Assembly: GCA_902771735.1 (NCBI GenBank)
Contig: CACXXO010000007.1
Coordinates: forward strand, 147,561 to 211,560
Reading direction: 5' to 3'
Source: an uncultured Bacteroidota bacterium
Lineage (GTDB): Bacteria > Bacteroidota > Bacteroidia > Bacteroidales > P3
DNA: 64,000 nucleotides
The position numbers and the translations under genes were made by a program. Every line of letters starts with the position of its first letter. Position 1 is the stretch's first letter. The notes under the pieces were generated by a model. That model was not told the DNA's origin, made no database searches, and was given only the letters and a program-made list of their open reading frames with translations. Positions 33,777 to 41,372 of this stretch are shown piece after piece.

Positions 33777-34402
33777 GACTGTGCGTTTTGTTTCTTCTTC
33801 TTTTTCTTTTTCTTTGAGCCCTCCTTCTTGGCTGCAACAGCGGCCATGGCGTCGATGTAGATCCTCGAGTCGCGGAACTGGAAACCCGCCGGCAGCGTGA
33901 TGCGCCCACCGGAGAGCTCGGCGAGTTGCTCGCGAATGAGGTTGTCGTCCACCGAGTCGCGGTTCCACTGCAGATACTGCCGCTTCATGGTGTGGGCTAT
34001 CTGTTGCGAAAGGATGTTCTTCTCCTCGCCTTCGGGCATCTGCGCCACGGCGGCAATCAGGTCCTCCAGGGCGCGCCCATAGTGGCGGTAGTGTATCTTG
34101 TTATCACTATAGGCCATCGGGTGGGGCTTCACCTCCTCGACCTCTTCGCGACTGATGGGATATGGGCAGTCGACATCGAAATCGAAACCCGCCAGCATCA
34201 TCATGTGATCCCACAAGATACGGCGGTAGTCGGTGCGTTCCTTCACTTTGGGGTTCACCAGTGCCATGGTTTCAACAATGGTGTTGGCCATCTTGTTGCG
34301 CTCGCCACGGTCGGCAAGGGTCTTGGCATAGGCAATCATCTTGGCGACATTGCGCCCGTAGTCAGTGATTGGTAGTTGGTTCCGTTGAGTATTATATTCC
34401 AC
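33773..34402 (-). CDS. DUF4290 family protein
   Basis: A 209-residue Bacteroidota-specific protein. The start MEYNTQRNQLPITDYGRNVAKMI and the segments YRRILWDHMMMLAGFDFDVD and YGRALEDLIAAVAQ are typical of DUF4290. It is predicted to be soluble and helical, with a C-terminal lysine tail (KKEGSKKKKKKKK). Function is unknown. Its constant position directly upstream of murA, with a 4-bp overlap, points to a cell-envelope or cell-cycle role, which is inference. Confidence 0.88.
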   Translation of the reverse strand: MEYNTQRNQLPITDYGRNVAKMIAYAKTLADRGERNKMANTIVETMALVNPKVKERTDYRRILWDHMMMLAGFDFDVDCPYPISREEVEEVKPHPMAYSDNKIHYRHYGRALEDLIAAVAQMPEGEEKNILSQQIAHTMKRQYLQWNRDSVDDNLIREQLAELSGGRITLPAGFQFRDSRIYIDAMAAVAAKKEGSKKKKKKKKQNAQS

Positions 34403-34433
34403 GTCTTATTTTTTCAGTTCTCGGTTTTCAATT

Positions 34434-35042
34434 TCAAAAAGGCCACGGGCCGCCGTAGAGTTCGCAGGTCGGCACGCCGTAGCCGTAATAGGGATGCCCC
34501 AGGATGCCCAGAGCGTCGTTGCCATAGTGGTCGTGGACGAAATGGAAGTGCATCTCGAGCATCGACTCTTCGCTGAGAGCGTAGATGAAGCCGGCACTGA
34601 GGGCCGTGACACCCACGCGGAGCGACTCATCGAAGGGGGCCCACAGGGGTTCGTGCCATCCGCCGACGTGTGTCAGCGTGGCCCAAAGGGTCAGGCGGTC
34701 GCTCGCCTGGTAGTCGGCACCCACCGAGGCTCCCATCAACTGAGTGCCGCGGCGCACAGGGGCCAGACTGCGGCTATTGCCCCGCAGCTCGTAGCCACCC
34801 AGCAGCGACCCCGCAGCAACAAAACCGCCGCGTAACGTAAGCCTCTCGCTTGCACGGTAATCCACGCTCGGTGCCACCCACATATAGGCATTGCCTTTGC
34901 CTCCGACGCTCACCATCGAGGTGCCCGTCGACAGGTGGAAATCCCACCGCGACGTGTCGGCAGCGGCCACCGTGTCATGCTGCGCATTGACACCGAGAGC
35001 CATCGCCATTACGGCCACTATGATTATCGTCTTTTTATACAT
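34434..35042 (-). CDS. Small outer-membrane beta-barrel-like protein
   Basis: A 202-residue exported protein with signal peptide MYKKTIIIVAVMAMALGVNAQ. The mature part has repeated short beta-strand segments with dyad patterns (STGTSMVSVGGKGNAYMWV, RLTLRGGFVAAGSLLGGYEL, RLTLWATLTHVGGW), as expected for an eight-strand barrel. The C-terminus ends YGGPWPF, and a terminal Phe is usual for outer-membrane barrels. It heads the DUF4290-murA operon, 31 bp before DUF4290. No named family. Confidence 0.6.
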   Translation of the reverse strand: MYKKTIIIVAVMAMALGVNAQHDTVAAADTSRWDFHLSTGTSMVSVGGKGNAYMWVAPSVDYRASERLTLRGGFVAAGSLLGGYELRGNSRSLAPVRRGTQLMGASVGADYQASDRLTLWATLTHVGGWHEPLWAPFDESLRVGVTALSAGFIYALSEESMLEMHFHFVHDHYGNDALGILGHPYYGYGVPTCELYGGPWPF

Positions 35043-35156
35043 AATTCTGAATTCTAACGACGGAAATTGTTATTTATTGTATGAAAAGAATAAAAAAGTC
35101 TTTTTTCCTTCCCGCCAAAAGCCCGGAAAGAGAAAAAGGACACTCCCCGTCAACAG

Positions 35157-35288
35157 GGCTCAAACTTTACTAATAAAAGTTAAAAAGCCGTTTTTCCTCC
35201 CTACAAACACCCTATCAACTCCGACGGTGGTAGGAGTTGGTAAGGAGTTGGTAGGTATTTGGTAGGTAGAAAGTACGAATTTGGTGGG
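35157..35288. repeat. Dispersed GTAGGAGTTGG intergenic repeat, copy c
   Basis: A 132-bp unit aligning end to end with the copy at 47554-47686: both start GGG.TCAAACTTT.CTAATAAA, share GGTAGGAGTTGGTAAGGAGT, and end near GTACGA.TTTG. It fills most of the gap between the outer-membrane protein gene and the pseudouridine synthase gene. Confidence 0.8.
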
Positions 35289-35391
35289 TAGCGCTTAGTG
35301 GGTATTGTCCATGGGGTTTCACCTCTGTGGGATGCGGCAGCCTTCCCCCTCCAAAGAGTGATGCCCAGAGGACGGGGTGGGTCAACCGCCG

Positions 35392-36261
35392 TCAGAGTTC
35401 CATGAGTTTGAGGAAAGCTGAAGGGATGGGGGTCTCGAACTTGAGGCGGCGACCGGTAACAGGATGGGTGAAACAAAGGCGGAAGGCGTGGAGGCAGAGG
35501 CGATTGACAGGAGAGAGGTCGTCCTTGTAGCCATACATGGGATCGTGAACCACGGGGTGCTGGAGGTCGCGCAGGTGGACACGTATCTGGTTGCGGCGGC
35601 CAGTATCGAGCTTGAGTTCTACCAGCGAGTAGCGACGCGATGTTTGCTTGACCTCGTAGTGAGTCACTGCCAGCTTGCCTCCGTTGTCGACAGGCGACGA
35701 GAGAACGCAGTATTCGCCGTCGGTGAACCACGATCGCACTTCTCCCCTGCCCTGCTCCAGATGGCCCCAGGCCACGGCCACATAGCGGCGGTCGAAGACC
35801 ATGCCTTTCCAATCTTCCTCGAATTTCTGCGACACTTCCTTGCTCTTGCTCACCACCATCAGGCCGCTGGTGTCGCGATCGAGGCGGTGGACGATATGGG
35901 CGTGGCAGCGCTGATGCGAAGCGTCGAGGTATTGGTTGAGCACCGTGATGACGGTCTTGTCGTTGGGATGCTTGCTGTTGCTGAGCAAGCCTTCATGCTT
36001 GTTGACCACAAAGAGATGCTGATCCTCATAAACGATATCCAAGTCGCGCGGTCGCAGACGGTCCTGGAACGACGCTTTCTCGATAGATACCTTCATTCCC
36101 TTCAGCAGGGGGAAGTTGAACTGCGACGTGCGGCGGCCGTCGACATAGACATTGTGCGCCAGCAGTTCCTTGACTTTGCTACGGCTGGTGTCGGGGAATT
36201 TTTCGGTCAGAAATTGGAGCAGCTCCTGCGGTTCGGTGACGGTGTATTCGGTGGTCTTCAT
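35392..36261 (-). CDS. RluA-family pseudouridine synthase
   Basis: A 289-residue enzyme that isomerises uridines in rRNA or tRNA. An N-terminal S4 RNA-binding domain (SRSKVKELLAHNVYVDGRRT) precedes the catalytic domain with HIVHRLDRDTSGLMVVSKSK, which holds the catalytic Asp, plus LLSNSKHPNDKTV and RRNQIRVHLRDL. The exact target site is not deducible. The start codon is directly preceded by a parS palindrome. It is the last gene of the nadA-DUF3267-ybaK-rluA group. Confidence 0.93.
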   Translation of the reverse strand: MKTTEYTVTEPQELLQFLTEKFPDTSRSKVKELLAHNVYVDGRRTSQFNFPLLKGMKVSIEKASFQDRLRPRDLDIVYEDQHLFVVNKHEGLLSNSKHPNDKTVITVLNQYLDASHQRCHAHIVHRLDRDTSGLMVVSKSKEVSQKFEEDWKGMVFDRRYVAVAWGHLEQGRGEVRSWFTDGEYCVLSSPVDNGGKLAVTHYEVKQTSRRYSLVELKLDTGRRNQIRVHLRDLQHPVVHDPMYGYKDDLSPVNRLCLHAFRLCFTHPVTGRRLKFETPIPSAFLKLMEL

Positions 36262-36277
36262 TGTTTCACGTGAAACA
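36262..36277. promoter_or_regulatory. parS site (perfect 16-bp palindrome)
   Basis: TGTTTCACGTGAAACA, identical to the canonical Bacillus-type parS, sits in the gap immediately upstream of the pseudouridine synthase start codon. A TTATCAACA motif follows at 36292-36300. Confidence 0.88.
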
Positions 36278-36294
36278 TTGTTTTTACTGGGTTA

Positions 36295-36798
36295 TCAACA
36301 ATTCGGGTCGTACAAATCAACAATCTCGTAGGGGTTGCCAATTTGTTCGATAAATTTCAACATATCGTCGCGAGTTATCACCAACGACGCGTGGTTGTCG
36401 TTGGGGTGAAAGCTCACTTTTTCGGCGTTCAGAAGGTTGCGGTCGACGAACAGTGTCACCTCGTGGTTCACGTCGTTGACCAGCGTGAAAAGCGAGACGC
36501 TGCCGGGCTTCACGCCCAAGTAACGCATCATGCGCTCGGGGCTGGCAAAACTCAGTTTCCCTTGATGGAGGCGGTGTTCCATATCGTGGATATCCATCGG
36601 GAAACGGCTGTCCATGATGACAAGGTAGTGGCGGTTGCCCTTGTGGTTGCGGAAGAAGAGGTTCTTGCAAAGGGTCGTCCCCTCGCCGCGGTAGAACTGG
36701 GCGGCAATCTCGATGGTCGGCGCCTCGGGATGCTCGTAGTAGTCGAAGGGAATTCCCATTCGTTCAAGGGTTTCGTATACTTGCGGTTGTCCGATCAT
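36295..36798 (-). CDS. YbaK/ProX-type aminoacyl-tRNA deacylase
   Basis: A 167-residue trans-editing protein of the prolyl-tRNA deacylase (PrdX/ProX) type, which hydrolyses mischarged tRNAs. Marks: VYETLERMGIPFDYYEHPEA, GTTLCKNLFFRNHKGNRHYLV with the conserved Lys, and LGVKPGSVSLFTLVNDVNHEV. The start is the ATG at 36798 overlapping the stop of the DUF3267 gene (ATGA); longer upstream frames read through that gene out of phase. Length fits the free-standing family. Confidence 0.92.
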   Translation of the reverse strand: MIGQPQVYETLERMGIPFDYYEHPEAPTIEIAAQFYRGEGTTLCKNLFFRNHKGNRHYLVIMDSRFPMDIHDMEHRLHQGKLSFASPERMMRYLGVKPGSVSLFTLVNDVNHEVTLFVDRNLLNAEKVSFHPNDNHASLVITRDDMLKFIEQIGNPYEIVDLYDPNC

Positions 36799-37367
36799 GG
36801 CTGTGCAGTTTTTTGGTAGATATAGCAACCCGCTTCCGACGGATGGTCGTAGACGAGAGCATTGGCGGGTTCTTTTCTGATGGTCCAGACGATCATCATA
36901 TCGCCTGCAGCCGACACGATGAACACAATGCCCAGCAGCAACCACAGAAGGCTTCCTATACAGAAGGCCACAATTGTGGGTACAATACCAAGCAGCAACA
37001 AAGGCATCAGCGCACCAATGACATACTGCCTTTTGGGCATAGGCACGTCGATATGACAATACACCCCACCCGGAAGGAAGCCGAAACTGAGGTGGCGGAA
37101 GCCCATGTGCGTGAGGAGGAGCCACGTGATGCCGTGAACAAGCTCGTGGACCACTATGCCGACCACTAACAGAAGAAGAAACCATGGGAAAATGGTGTGC
37201 CATGAGGCCAGTTCCTTGGCGCCGTAAAGGTAATGATACGGAATGACGAGCAGTGCTCCAACCACTACAAACAAAGCAATAGCCAGCAGGTTTGCCGCCA
37301 GCATGCTTATTGTCTTCTTCTGCGGCTCGTAACCTTCCACCACGGGAAGCTCTTCGTGCTTCTTCAT
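36795..37367 (-). CDS. DUF3267 membrane zincin-like protein
   Basis: A 190-residue membrane protein with about four to five helices and the zinc-peptidase motif HELVHGITW (HExxH) in the second helix region. This fits the DUF3267 family of predicted site-2-protease-like enzymes. GGVYCHIDVPMPKRQYVIGA follows, typical of the family. No substrate is known. I use ATG 37367; a GTG at 37376 overlaps the nadA stop. It is sandwiched between nadA and the deacylase gene in one operon. Confidence 0.82.
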   Translation of the reverse strand: MKKHEELPVVEGYEPQKKTISMLAANLLAIALFVVVGALLVIPYHYLYGAKELASWHTIFPWFLLLLVVGIVVHELVHGITWLLLTHMGFRHLSFGFLPGGVYCHIDVPMPKRQYVIGALMPLLLLGIVPTIVAFCIGSLLWLLLGIVFIVSAAGDMMIVWTIRKEPANALVYDHPSEAGCYIYQKTAQP

Positions 37368-37375
37368 CGCAGGCA

Positions 37376-38323
37376 CTATTTGATGATGCCCAGCTGGCGG
37401 CTCATCTCCAGCATGCGGACGATGGGGCGCTTGGCGGCCTCTATCATCTCGGGGTTCATCAGGATTTCCGGCTGCTCGTCGCGGAGGCAGCGGTAGAGTT
37501 TTTCGAGGGTGTTGAGTTTCATGTAGGCGCAGTCGTCGCAGGCACAGCTCTTGTTGTCGCGCAGGGTGACGAACTCCTTGCCAGGGTTCTCCTTCTTCAT
37601 CTCGTAGAGGATACCCGTCTCGGTGGCCACGATGAACTTCTTAGCGTCATTAGCCTTGATGTAATTGAGCATGGCCTTGGTGGAGCCCACGAAGTCGGCC
37701 ACCTTGAGCAATGCGGGGTTGCACTCGGGATGGGCGATGACGGGGGCGTCGGGATGCTCGGCCTTGAGGTGCAGCACCGCCTCGGCCTGCATGGCGTCGT
37801 GAACAGTGCAGACGCCGTTCCAAAGCACCATCTTCCGACCTGTGACCTGGTTGATATATCCACCGAGATTGCGGTCGGGAGCGAAGATAATCTTCTGGTC
37901 CTCGGGCAACGAACGCACCAACTTCTCGGCGTTGCCGGAAGTGCAGATAAGGTCGGAGAGAGCTTTTATCTCCGCCGAGCAATTGACATAGGAGATGACC
38001 ATGTGGTCGGGATGCTCGGCCTTGAATTTACTAAAATCTTCAGCCTTGCAACTTTCGGCCAATGAGCAACTGGCTTCCATGTCAGGCAGCAACACCTTGC
38101 GGCTTGGATTGAGAATCTTTGCCGTCTCTGCCATGAAATGGACGCCGCAGAAGACGATGATGTCGGCCGTAGCCTCTTGGGCGCGTTGTGCCAAAGCCAG
38201 GCTGTCTCCAATGTAGTCGGAGAGTTCCTGTATTTCGTGCCGTTGGTAGTAGTGACCCAGAATGACAGCGTTTTTTTCCTTTTTCAACCGCAGGATTTCC
38301 TGTTTCAATTGCTCATCGGTCAT
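37376..38323 (-). CDS. nadA: Quinolinate synthase
   Basis: A 315-residue 4Fe-4S enzyme that condenses iminoaspartate with dihydroxyacetone phosphate in NAD synthesis. Cluster cysteines are in IIVFCGVHFMAETAKIL, SYVNCSAEIKAL and SCACDDCAYMKLNTLE; LGHYYQRHEIQELSDYIGDS is the N-terminal signature. I choose ATG 38323 (MTDEQLKQEI) because the -7 box at 38350-38357 makes the open frame up to 38362 untranslatable. nadB and nadC are not adjacent. It is the first gene left of the candidate origin. Confidence 0.95.
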   Translation of the reverse strand: MTDEQLKQEILRLKKEKNAVILGHYYQRHEIQELSDYIGDSLALAQRAQEATADIIVFCGVHFMAETAKILNPSRKVLLPDMEASCSLAESCKAEDFSKFKAEHPDHMVISYVNCSAEIKALSDLICTSGNAEKLVRSLPEDQKIIFAPDRNLGGYINQVTGRKMVLWNGVCTVHDAMQAEAVLHLKAEHPDAPVIAHPECNPALLKVADFVGSTKAMLNYIKANDAKKFIVATETGILYEMKKENPGKEFVTLRDNKSCACDDCAYMKLNTLEKLYRCLRDEQPEILMNPEMIEAAKRPIVRMLEMSRQLGIIK

Positions 38324-38349
38324 AATGTTAAAATTTTGATTTGAAATTG

Positions 38350-38357
38350 CAAAAATA
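38350..38357 (-). promoter_or_regulatory. nadA promoter -7 box
   Basis: TATTTTTG on the minus strand, 27 bp upstream of the nadA start. Confidence 0.65.
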
Positions 38358-38414
38358 CACAAAAAAAATGCAAATACGCAAAAATTAATATAATCTATTG
38401 TTACACAAGGTATA

Positions 38415-38515
38415 ATAACCCTACCAACACCTTATCAACTCCTAACCAACTCCTACCGCGGTAGGAGTTGATAGGGTGTTGGTAGGGTCTTCATAGGTAG
38501 TTTTACCCTATTGGG
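38415..38515. repeat. Dispersed GTAGGAGTTGG intergenic repeat, copy d (inverted)
   Basis: Centre CTCCTACCGCGGTAGGAG is a perfect 18-bp palindrome with tandem units on both sides (CCAACTCCTA to the left, GGTAGGAGTTG to the right). Its reverse complement aligns better with the other copies, so it lies in the opposite orientation. It sits beside the candidate origin. Confidence 0.8.
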
Positions 38516-38519
38516 TAGT

Positions 38520-38890
38520 TATCCGTTTTTGCTCTTCCCCTTCATTTGCTCTCATTAAAATTTTTTTATTCTTTATTTATTCGTTTTTATTTTTTTCTTT
38601 GTTTGTTAATTTGGTTGATAACTCTGTAATGATTTTATATTATCAAGAATTTCAGGTTGATACAATACCTTTTAGATTTAGTTTTTATTGTTGAAAAGGT
38701 ACTTGAAAACTTTCGTTTTTTCAACACATTAACTATCCTTTTCTGTTTTCAACAACACTCTTGACAACAACTAACAATCGTTTTAACTCTCATGTGTTGA
38801 TATTTTATTCTGCATTGATATTCTTTTTTTTAGCCGTCTCGGTAATAAAATGTTGATAATTTCCAGCCTTTCATAATGAATGACTTGTGT
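38520..38890. other. Candidate chromosomal replication origin (oriC)
   Basis: AT-rich gene-free DNA between divergent nadA and rpiB. DnaA-box-like motifs of the form TTWTCAACA or its complement lie at 38613-38622, 38654-38663, 38689-38697, 38718-38726, 38746-38754, 38795-38803 and 38851-38859. Long T-rich runs (38560-38610) could be the unwinding element. Gene strand preference reverses here and perfect parS sites lie at 36262 and 29145. No dnaA gene is present in the window. Confidence 0.55.
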
Positions 38891-38898
38891 TTTTATCG

Positions 38899-38906
38899 TA
38901 ATTTTG
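38899..38906 (+). promoter_or_regulatory. rpiB promoter -7 box
   Basis: TAATTTTG at 38899-38906, 31 bp before the rpiB ATG at 38938. Confidence 0.65.
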
Positions 38907-38937
38907 CAGTCAGAAAAAGTTATAAACATTGGATGAA

Positions 38938-39378
38938 ATGAAAGAAATAATTCCTATAGCCTGCGACCATGCCGGCTACGAACTGAAGTTGAAAGTTATC
39001 GAACATCTGAAGTCTAAGGGTTTCGATGTAAAAGATTGTGGAACAAATAGTACTGATAGCTGTGACTATCCCGACTTTGCCCATCAGGTAGGCAGTGCAT
39101 TGAACAAAGGCGAGTATAAACGCGGCATCGTTATTTGTGGCAGTGGCAACGGTGTACAGATGACTGTCAACAAGTATCCCCATGTGCGTTGTGCTCTTTG
39201 CTGGACACCCGAGATTGCCCATCTTGGACGTCAGCACAACGACTGCAACTGCATCTCCATACCTGCCCGTTTCATCAGCGAGGAGACCGCCCTGCAGATT
39301 GTCGACGAGTACCTGAATACCGAATTTGAGGGTGGCCGTCATCAACGCAGGGTGGAGAAAATCAGCCAGTTGTTATGA
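38938..39378 (+). CDS. rpiB: Ribose-5-phosphate isomerase B
   Basis: A 146-residue RpiB/LacAB-type isomerase interconverting ribulose-5-phosphate and ribose-5-phosphate. Marks: IACDHAGYELKLKVIEHLKS, the phosphate-binding Asp-His pair in the first of these, VICGSGNGVQMTVNKYPHV with the catalytic Cys, and WTPEIAHLGRQHNDCNC. I use ATG 38938; the upstream TTG at 38929 is less likely. Its stop overlaps the deoC start (ATGA), so ribose and deoxyribose phosphate metabolism are co-expressed. Confidence 0.95.
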   Translation: MKEIIPIACDHAGYELKLKVIEHLKSKGFDVKDCGTNSTDSCDYPDFAHQVGSALNKGEYKRGIVICGSGNGVQMTVNKYPHVRCALCWTPEIAHLGRQHNDCNCISIPARFISEETALQIVDEYLNTEFEGGRHQRRVEKISQLL

Positions 39379-40112
39379 TTGACAAAGAGATGGCCCGGCG
39401 CGTGTTCTCGTGCATCGACAACACGACGCTCAACGGCACCGACAACGAGGATCACGTAGCGCGGTTTTGCCGTCATACGCTTGAACTTGGTTCGGTGGCC
39501 GCCGTCTGTGTCTATCCGCGTTTCGTGGCTTGCGCCAAAAGGGTGTTGGCCGGTAGCGGCATACGGGTGGCCTCGGTGGCAGGCGCTTTCCCTCACGGAC
39601 AGTTGCCTATAAATCTGAAGGTTGAAGAGGTGAAGTATGCTATCGGCGAGGGAGCCGACGAGGTGGACATCGTCCTCAGTCGCGGTGCCTTGTTGGCCGG
39701 CGAGGACAATGTGGTGCGCGATGAGGTGGCGCTGATGAAGGAATCCTGTCAAGGCAAGACGCTGAAAGTTATCCTCGAAACTGGCGAACTCCCCTCCCCC
39801 ACCCTCGTTGAAAAAGCTTCGCAGCTGGCTATCGATGGCGGTGCCGACTTCATTAAAACCTCCACTGGCAAGATTGGCGTGGGAGCTACCCTCGAGGCTG
39901 CCGAGGTGATGTTGGAATGCATTGCAAAGAATGTTAAAATTAACAAAAAAATCATTGGATTCAAGGCTGCGGGAGGCATATCGACGCCCGAGGAGGCATT
40001 GGCCTATGCTAATTTGGCAAAAAAAATTCTTGGTGATGATTATGTTAATAATCAAACATTTAGAATAGGTGCAAGCCGTCTAACAGATTGTCTGTATTCG
40101 TTTTTAACATAA
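39375..40112 (+). CDS. deoC: Deoxyribose-phosphate aldolase
   Basis: A 245-residue class I aldolase splitting deoxyribose-5-phosphate into acetaldehyde and glyceraldehyde-3-phosphate. The Schiff-base lysine is in DFIKTSTGKIGVGA; VAAVCVYPRFV, DEVDIVLSRGAL, KVILETGEL and GFKAAGGISTPEEAL complete the family pattern. It overlaps rpiB by 4 bp. Confidence 0.95.
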   Translation: MIDKEMARRVFSCIDNTTLNGTDNEDHVARFCRHTLELGSVAAVCVYPRFVACAKRVLAGSGIRVASVAGAFPHGQLPINLKVEEVKYAIGEGADEVDIVLSRGALLAGEDNVVRDEVALMKESCQGKTLKVILETGELPSPTLVEKASQLAIDGGADFIKTSTGKIGVGATLEAAEVMLECIAKNVKINKKIIGFKAAGGISTPEEALAYANLAKKILGDDYVNNQTFRIGASRLTDCLYSFLT

Positions 40113-40117
40113 AAAAA

Positions 40118-40149
40118 TTTGATGGTTTAAGATATTTTTTGTTACTTTG
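40118..40149 (+). promoter_or_regulatory. Promoter of spt
   Basis: TTTG (40118-40121), 20-bp spacer, TTACTTTG (40142-40149): a near-consensus Bacteroidota promoter with one -7 mismatch, about 30 bp ahead of the spt start. Confidence 0.55.
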
Positions 40150-40178
40150 CACTTTAAAAGTATATATTTTTATAGTTT

Positions 40179-41369
40179 ATGAAGCCGTTACAGCAAAAGT
40201 TAGCGCAATACACAATCCCGCAAGAAACGAAGGCTGCCGGGATCTATCCTTACTTTACTCCCATCACCTCCGAGCAAAACACCGAAGTCTATGTGCAGGG
40301 TCACGAAGGCAAGGTGCTGATGTTCGGCAGCAACTCCTATCTCGGTCTCACCAACGATCCCCGTTTGAAAGAGGCCGCCAAGCGCGCCATCGACAAGTAC
40401 GGTACCGGCTGCGCCGGCTCGCCGTTCCTCAACGGTACCCTCGACATCCATGTGCAGCTGCAGGACGAGCTGGCCGAATTCCTCGGCAAGGACGGCGTCA
40501 TGCTCTTCTCCGCGGGCTTCCTGGCCAACAGCGGCGTCATCCCCGACGTCGTGGGTCGCGGCGACTACCTCTTCTACGACGAGCGCGTCCACGCCTCCAT
40601 CATGGAAGGCAAACTCATCACCTTCGCCAATACCCAGAAATACAAACACAACGATATGGCCGACCTTGAGCGTGTTCTGGCCAAGGTTCCCATCGAGGCC
40701 TCCAAATTGGTGGTCACCGATGGTGTCTTCTCCATGGAAGGCGATGTGGCCCATGTGGACAAGATGGTGGACATCTGCAACAAATATCAGGCCACGTTGA
40801 TGGTCGACGAGGCCCATGGCCTTGGTGTCTTCGGCCGTGAAGGCCGTGGCACCTGCGACCACTTCGGCAAGCTCAACGATGTCGAGCTTGTGATGGGCAC
40901 CTTCAGCAAGAGCCTCGCCTCGGTGGGTGGTTTTATAGCTTCCGACAAGGAGACCATCAACTGGATGAAGCACTCGGTGCGCCCCTATATCTTCACCGCC
41001 AGCATCACTCCCGCAAGTACGGCGTCTGTCCTCGAGGCCCTGCACATCATGCGCAGCGAGCCCGAGCGCAACGTGGCCCTTTGGGACAATCAGCGCTACG
41101 CCCTCAAGGCCTTCAAAGACTTGGGATTTGAAATAGGCAATACCGAGACTCCCATTATCCCCCTCTTTATCCGCGACAATACCAAGACTTTCACCATTAC
41201 CCACGATTTGCTGTGTAACGGTGTCTTTGTCACACCTGTCATAGCCCCTGCGGTGCCGAGTGACGAGACCCTCATCCGTGTGGCCCTCATGGCCACCCAC
41301 ACCCACGAGCAGATTGATATCGCCGTGGACAAGATTTACAAAGCTTTCAAGAAACTTCAAGTTCTCTGA
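40179..41369 (+). CDS. spt: Serine palmitoyltransferase-like alpha-oxoamine synthase
   Basis: A 396-residue PLP enzyme of the alpha-oxoamine synthase family (KBL, BioF, SPT). The Schiff-base lysine lies in MGTFSKSLASVGGF; other marks are FGSNSYLGLTNDPRL, GTGCAGSPFLNGTLDIH and LMVDEAHGLGVFGREG. In Bacteroidales the member with this N-terminus and neighbourhood makes 3-ketosphinganine for sphingolipids, which is why I name it spt; 2-amino-3-ketobutyrate CoA ligase is the alternative, but no threonine dehydrogenase is nearby. It lies 3 bp before the GNAT-like gene. Confidence 0.82.
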   Translation: MKPLQQKLAQYTIPQETKAAGIYPYFTPITSEQNTEVYVQGHEGKVLMFGSNSYLGLTNDPRLKEAAKRAIDKYGTGCAGSPFLNGTLDIHVQLQDELAEFLGKDGVMLFSAGFLANSGVIPDVVGRGDYLFYDERVHASIMEGKLITFANTQKYKHNDMADLERVLAKVPIEASKLVVTDGVFSMEGDVAHVDKMVDICNKYQATLMVDEAHGLGVFGREGRGTCDHFGKLNDVELVMGTFSKSLASVGGFIASDKETINWMKHSVRPYIFTASITPASTASVLEALHIMRSEPERNVALWDNQRYALKAFKDLGFEIGNTETPIIPLFIRDNTKTFTITHDLLCNGVFVTPVIAPAVPSDETLIRVALMATHTHEQIDIAVDKIYKAFKKLQVL

Positions 41370-41372
41370 GTT

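Noticed and set aside
37120-37135. CACGTG inside the DUF3267 gene
   Set aside because: Flanks do not continue the parS palindrome.
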